Positions 34,209 through 37,342 of a stretch of DNA of 37,342 bases are shown piece after piece. Location of the stretch: assembly GCA_029781045.1 (NCBI GenBank), contig JAKOXL010000018.1, positions 1-37,342 of the forward strand. Direction: 5' to 3'. The notes below the pieces were generated by a model. The model did no database searches and was not told the origin of the DNA. It was given only the letters and a program-made list of their open reading frames with translations. Each line of letters starts with the position of its first letter. Position 1 is the stretch's first letter. This DNA is from Bacillota bacterium (GTDB taxonomy: Bacteria; Bacillota; UBA994; UBA5500). A program made the translations under genes and the position numbers.

Positions 34209-36278
34209 ATGCCGGTTAACTTTGCACTAGACAAAATAAGAAACATTGGAATTATGGCCCATATCGATGCGGGAAAAACGACAACCACTGAACGCATCTT
34301 GTTTTACACGGGCAAGGTGCACAGGGTTGGTGAGACGCATGATGGGTCGGCTACGATGGACTGGATGATACAGGAGCAGGAGCGGGGCATTACTATCACC
34401 TCAGCAGCTACGACTTGCCAGTGGCGTGATTGTCAGATTAACATTATTGATACGCCCGGGCACGTGGACTTCACCGTAGAGGTGGAGCGCTCTTTACGAG
34501 TATTGGACGGTGCGGTAGCAGTTTTCTGTGCTAAGGGAGGGGTTGAGCCCCAGTCCGAAACTGTATGGCGCCAGGCCAATAAATATGGAGTGCCGCGGGT
34601 CGCTTATGTCAATAAGATGGATACATTGGGCGCCAACTTTATGCGCGTTGTGGAAATGATGCGCGAGCGCCTGGGCGCCAATGCATTGCCGGTGCAATTG
34701 CCTATAGGTCAGGAAGAGTCTTTCCAAGGCGTTGTCGACCTGATTACAATGCAAGCCATCTATTACTTGGATGATCAAGGTACTCACAGTGAGGCAAGGC
34801 CTATCCCCGATGATTTACTGGCCGAGGCGCGACGTTTACGGGTGGAACTGATTGAAGCCTTGGCCATGCTGGATGAAGAACTGATGATGCGCTATCTGGA
34901 GGGGGACGAGATTACGGCAGGCGACATCCGCAAAGTGTTGCGCAGGGCCGTTCTGTCTTCGGCAGTTGTTCCGGTTTACTGCGGTTCCTCTTATCGGAAT
35001 AAGGGTGTGCAACCCTTGCTTGATGCCATTGTGGACTATCTACCCTCACCGCTGGATGTACCAGCCATAGTGGGTACAGATCTTAGCGGGCAGCAGATTT
35101 CCCGACATCCCAGTAATGATGATCCCTTTTCAGCTCTGGTGTTTAAGATCGTGGCCGATCCCTATGTAGGCAAGCTCGCCTATTTGCGTGTCTACTCGGG
35201 AGTGCTGCAAGCGGGGAGTTATGTTCTGAACTCAACTAAGGGGCACCGGGAACGCATTGGTCGCATTCTGCGTATGCATGCCAACCATCGGGAGGATATT
35301 ACCGAGATTTCTACCGGCGACATTTGCGCCGTTGTGGGTCTGAAAGATACGGTGACCGGGGAAACCCTCTGTGCGGAAGATGCACCTATTGTCTTAGAGA
35401 GTATGCAATTCCCGGAGCCGGTCATCTCCCAAGCTATTGAGCCCAAGACCAAGGCTGACCAGGATAAGTTGGCCGTCGCCCTAGCCCGTCTGGCTGAAGA
35501 GGACCCCACCTTCCAGACCTATACGGATCAGGAAACGGGGCAGATCATTATTAAAGGCATGGGTGAATTACACTTAGAGATTATCGCCGACCGTCTCGTA
35601 CGTGAGTTTAAGGTGGGTGCCAATCTCGGTAAGCCCCAGGTGGCCTACCGCGAGACTATCACGCAAGCCGTTAAGGCGGAAGGCAAGTTTGTACGCCAGT
35701 CCGGTGGTCGGGGTCAGTACGGACATGTTTGGATTGAGTTTGAGCCCTTGCCCCCAGGAAGCGGTTTTGAGTTTGTTAACAAAATTGTTGGTGGCGTTGT
35801 CCCTAAGGAGTATATTGCGCCAGTGGAGGCAGGGATTCGCGAAGCCATGCAGAGCGGTGTTTTGGCCGGCTTCCCAGTAGTGGACATACGGGCCACGCTC
35901 TTTGACGGCAGTTATCATGATGTGGACTCTTCGGAAATGGCTTTCCGCATTGCCGCATCCATGGCCTTCAAGAATGGCATGGCTAAGGCTAATCCGGTTC
36001 TCCTAGAGCCAGTGATGAGGATTGAAATTGTGGTGCCAGAAGAGTACTTGGGGGATGTGATTGGTGATCTCAACTCCCGGCGAGGCTGGGTGGAAGGGAT
36101 GGAGACCCATGCTGGTGCCCAGATTATTCGCGGTTTTGTTCCCCTGGCGGAAATGTTTGGGTATACTACAGCTCTACGCTCATTGACCCAAGGTCGAGGT
36201 ACCAGCAGTATGGAGTTCTATGCCTATGAAGAGATGCCCAAGAGTTTGGCAGAAGAAGTAATCAAGCTTGGACGTTAA
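34209..36278 (+). CDS. fusA: Elongation factor G
   Basis: 689 aa from ATG 34209, giving a 6-base gap to GGAGG (34198-34202); ATG 34206 is only three bases earlier. GTPase motifs: [15 protein letters not shown] (G1), RGITITSAA (G2), DTPGHVDF (G3), NKMD (G4), and the domain IV loop region [16 protein letters not shown]-terminal domain V ends [16 protein letters not shown]. Length matches the usual 690-700 aa. It drives ribosomal translocation. Only one copy is visible. It lies 40 bases after rpsG and 25 before tuf. Confidence 0.97.
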   Translation: MPVNFALDKIRNIGIMAHIDAGKTTTTERILFYTGKVHRVGETHDGSATMDWMIQEQERGITITSAATTCQWRDCQINIIDTPGHVDFTVEVERSLRVLDGAVAVFCAKGGVEPQSETVWRQANKYGVPRVAYVNKMDTLGANFMRVVEMMRERLGANALPVQLPIGQEESFQGVVDLITMQAIYYLDDQGTHSEARPIPDDLLAEARRLRVELIEALAMLDEELMMRYLEGDEITAGDIRKVLRRAVLSSAVVPVYCGSSYRNKGVQPLLDAIVDYLPSPLDVPAIVGTDLSGQQISRHPSNDDPFSALVFKIVADPYVGKLAYLRVYSGVLQAGSYVLNSTKGHRERIGRILRMHANHREDITEISTGDICAVVGLKDTVTGETLCAEDAPIVLESMQFPEPVISQAIEPKTKADQDKLAVALARLAEEDPTFQTYTDQETGQIIIKGMGELHLEIIADRLVREFKVGANLGKPQVAYRETITQAVKAEGKFVRQSGGRGQYGHVWIEFEPLPPGSGFEFVNKIVGGVVPKEYIAPVEAGIREAMQSGVLAGFPVVDIRATLFDGSYHDVDSSEMAFRIAASMAFKNGMAKANPVLLEPVMRIEIVVPEEYLGDVIGDLNSRRGWVEGMETHAGAQIIRGFVPLAEMFGYTTALRSLTQGRGTSSMEFYAYEEMPKSLAEEVIKLGR

Positions 36279-36303
36279 TTTTAGTATTTAGGAGGTCAAG
36301 GAA

Positions 36304-37342
36304 ATGGCTAAGCAAAAGTTCGAACGCACTAAGCCCCACGTAAACGTGGGTACTATCGGTCATATCGACCATGGCAAGACCACATTAACGGCTGCCTTAA
36401 CTACCGTTCTTTCCACTGCCGGCCGTGCTCAGAAGATGGCCTATGATCAAATTGACAAGGCGCCAGAAGAAAAAGCACGCGGAATCACCATCAATACTTC
36501 GCACGTTGAGTATGAGTCGGACAATCGCCACTATGCCCACGTGGACTGCCCCGGTCACGCCGACTACATCAAGAACATGATCACCGGTGCAGCCCAGATG
36601 GACGGTGCAATTCTAGTCGTCTCGGCAGCTGACGGCCCGATGCCTCAAACTCGTGAGCACATCCTGTTAGCCCGTCAGGTTAACGTGCCCCATATCGTTG
36701 TCTTCCTGAACAAGGCCGATATGGTTGACGACCCCGAGCTGCTCGAGCTGGTTGAGATGGAAGTGCGCGAGCTGCTCAGCGAGTACGAATATCCGGGCGA
36801 CGATATCCCGATCGTAGCCGGTTCTGCTCTCAAGGCTCTCGAGTGCGGTTGCGGTTCCCGCGATTGCCAGTGGTGCGGCAAGATCTGGGAGCTCATCGAT
36901 GCGGTAGACGCCTACGTCCCGACGCCACAGCGTGAGACCGACAAACCGTTCCTAATGCCTGTAGAAGACGTGTTCACCATCACCGGTCGTGGTACAGTGG
37001 CTACCGGTCGTATCGAGCGCGGTACCATCTCCCCTGGTACTGAGGTGGAGATTGTGGGTCTTTCCGACGAGTCTCGCAAGACCGTGGTTACCGGTGTGGA
37101 AATGTTCCGCAAGCTGCTGGATGTGGCTGAAGCTGGTGACAACGTGGGTCTCTTGCTGCGCGGTGTAGATCGCGACTCCATCGAGCGTGGTCAAGTATTG
37201 GCTAAGCCCGGTTCCATCAAGCCGCACACCAAGTTCAAAGCCGAAGTTTACGTCCTGCGTAAAGAAGAAGGTGGCCGTCATACCGCATTCTTCAGCGGTT
37301 ATCGTCCTCAGTTCTACTTCCGTACAACCGACGTAACTGGTG
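36304..37342 (+). CDS. tuf: Elongation factor Tu (partial, runs off the window end)
   Basis: Starts at ATG 36304, with TAGGAGGT at 36289-36296, and stays open to the last base, giving 346 codons of about 400. GTPase motifs: GHIDHGKTT (G1), [13 protein letters not shown] (G2), DCPGHADY (G3), NKADMVDD (G4), SALKAL (G5). Just after G5 there is a cysteine-rich stretch, C181-G-C183-GSRD-C188-QW-C191, absent from E. coli EF-Tu, where the segment is non-cysteine. Domain 2 starts at [17 protein letters not shown]. It delivers aminoacyl-tRNA to the ribosome. Last visible gene of the str group. Confidence 0.96.
   Translation, partial: MAKQKFERTKPHVNVGTIGHIDHGKTTLTAALTTVLSTAGRAQKMAYDQIDKAPEEKARGITINTSHVEYESDNRHYAHVDCPGHADYIKNMITGAAQMDGAILVVSAADGPMPQTREHILLARQVNVPHIVVFLNKADMVDDPELLELVEMEVRELLSEYEYPGDDIPIVAGSALKALECGCGSRDCQWCGKIWELIDAVDAYVPTPQRETDKPFLMPVEDVFTITGRGTVATGRIERGTISPGTEVEIVGLSDESRKTVVTGVEMFRKLLDVAEAGDNVGLLLRGVDRDSIERGQVLAKPGSIKPHTKFKAEVYVLRKEEGGRHTAFFSGYRPQFYFRTTDVTG

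Overview
This window looks like chromosomal core DNA of a Bacillota bacterium, most likely of clostridial type. The evidence is the Bacillus-like gene order tmk-darA-yaaR-holB-ricT-yabB-rsmI, the order rpoB-rpoC-rplGB(ybxF)-rpsL-rpsG-fusA-tuf, strong AGGAGG-type ribosome binding sites, frequent TTG and GTG starts, and a PyrR-type attenuator ahead of pyrB. I see no phage, insertion sequence, CRISPR array or tRNA. Coding density is high, and the only iadA-like break in the plus-strand layout is one minus-strand gene.

Layout. Positions 1-366 hold the 3' end of 23S rRNA, 5S rRNA and the rrn terminator. Positions 445-2219 carry a FAH-family enzyme and an RpiR-type regulator. Positions 2309-10884 carry a complete oligopeptide/dipeptide ABC transporter (lipoprotein, two permeases, two ATPases) followed directly by the tldD-tldE protease pair. 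Positions 11134-12927 carry a threonine/serine dehydratase and a CofE-like ligase. Positions 12948-14545 are a pyrBI operon with promoter, PyrR-binding loop, antiterminator and terminator all readable. A MATE exporter follows, then the minus-strand isoaspartyl dipeptidase gene iadA, then a HypE/ThiL-like AIR-synthase protein.

From 18486 a promoter drives a housekeeping set: Orn/Lys/Arg decarboxylase-like enzyme, thymidylate kinase, c-di-AMP receptor, YaaR, DNA polymerase delta-prime, RicT, tRNA methyltransferase and RsmI. From 24670 a second promoter, with an elaborate leader, opens the RNA polymerase/translation operon, which runs off the window inside tuf. Here rpoBC is preceded by rsmI instead of the usual rplKAJL.

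Functional themes. The peptide transporter, TldDE, IadA and the dehydratase together suggest peptide uptake and amino-acid catabolism; this is inferred from context only. The most interesting signals are regulatory RNA: the rpoB leader (promoter, possible 21-codon leader peptide, 10-bp hairpin, terminator), the PyrR attenuator with an in-frame ATG inside it, and several strong intercistronic hairpins. Protein-level oddities are Arg88 in ribosomal protein S12, a four-cysteine insert in EF-Tu, Glu replacing the metal-bridging Lys in IadA, and an enlarged RpoB with a long acidic tail. All functional statements rest on reading motifs by eye; no database search was run.
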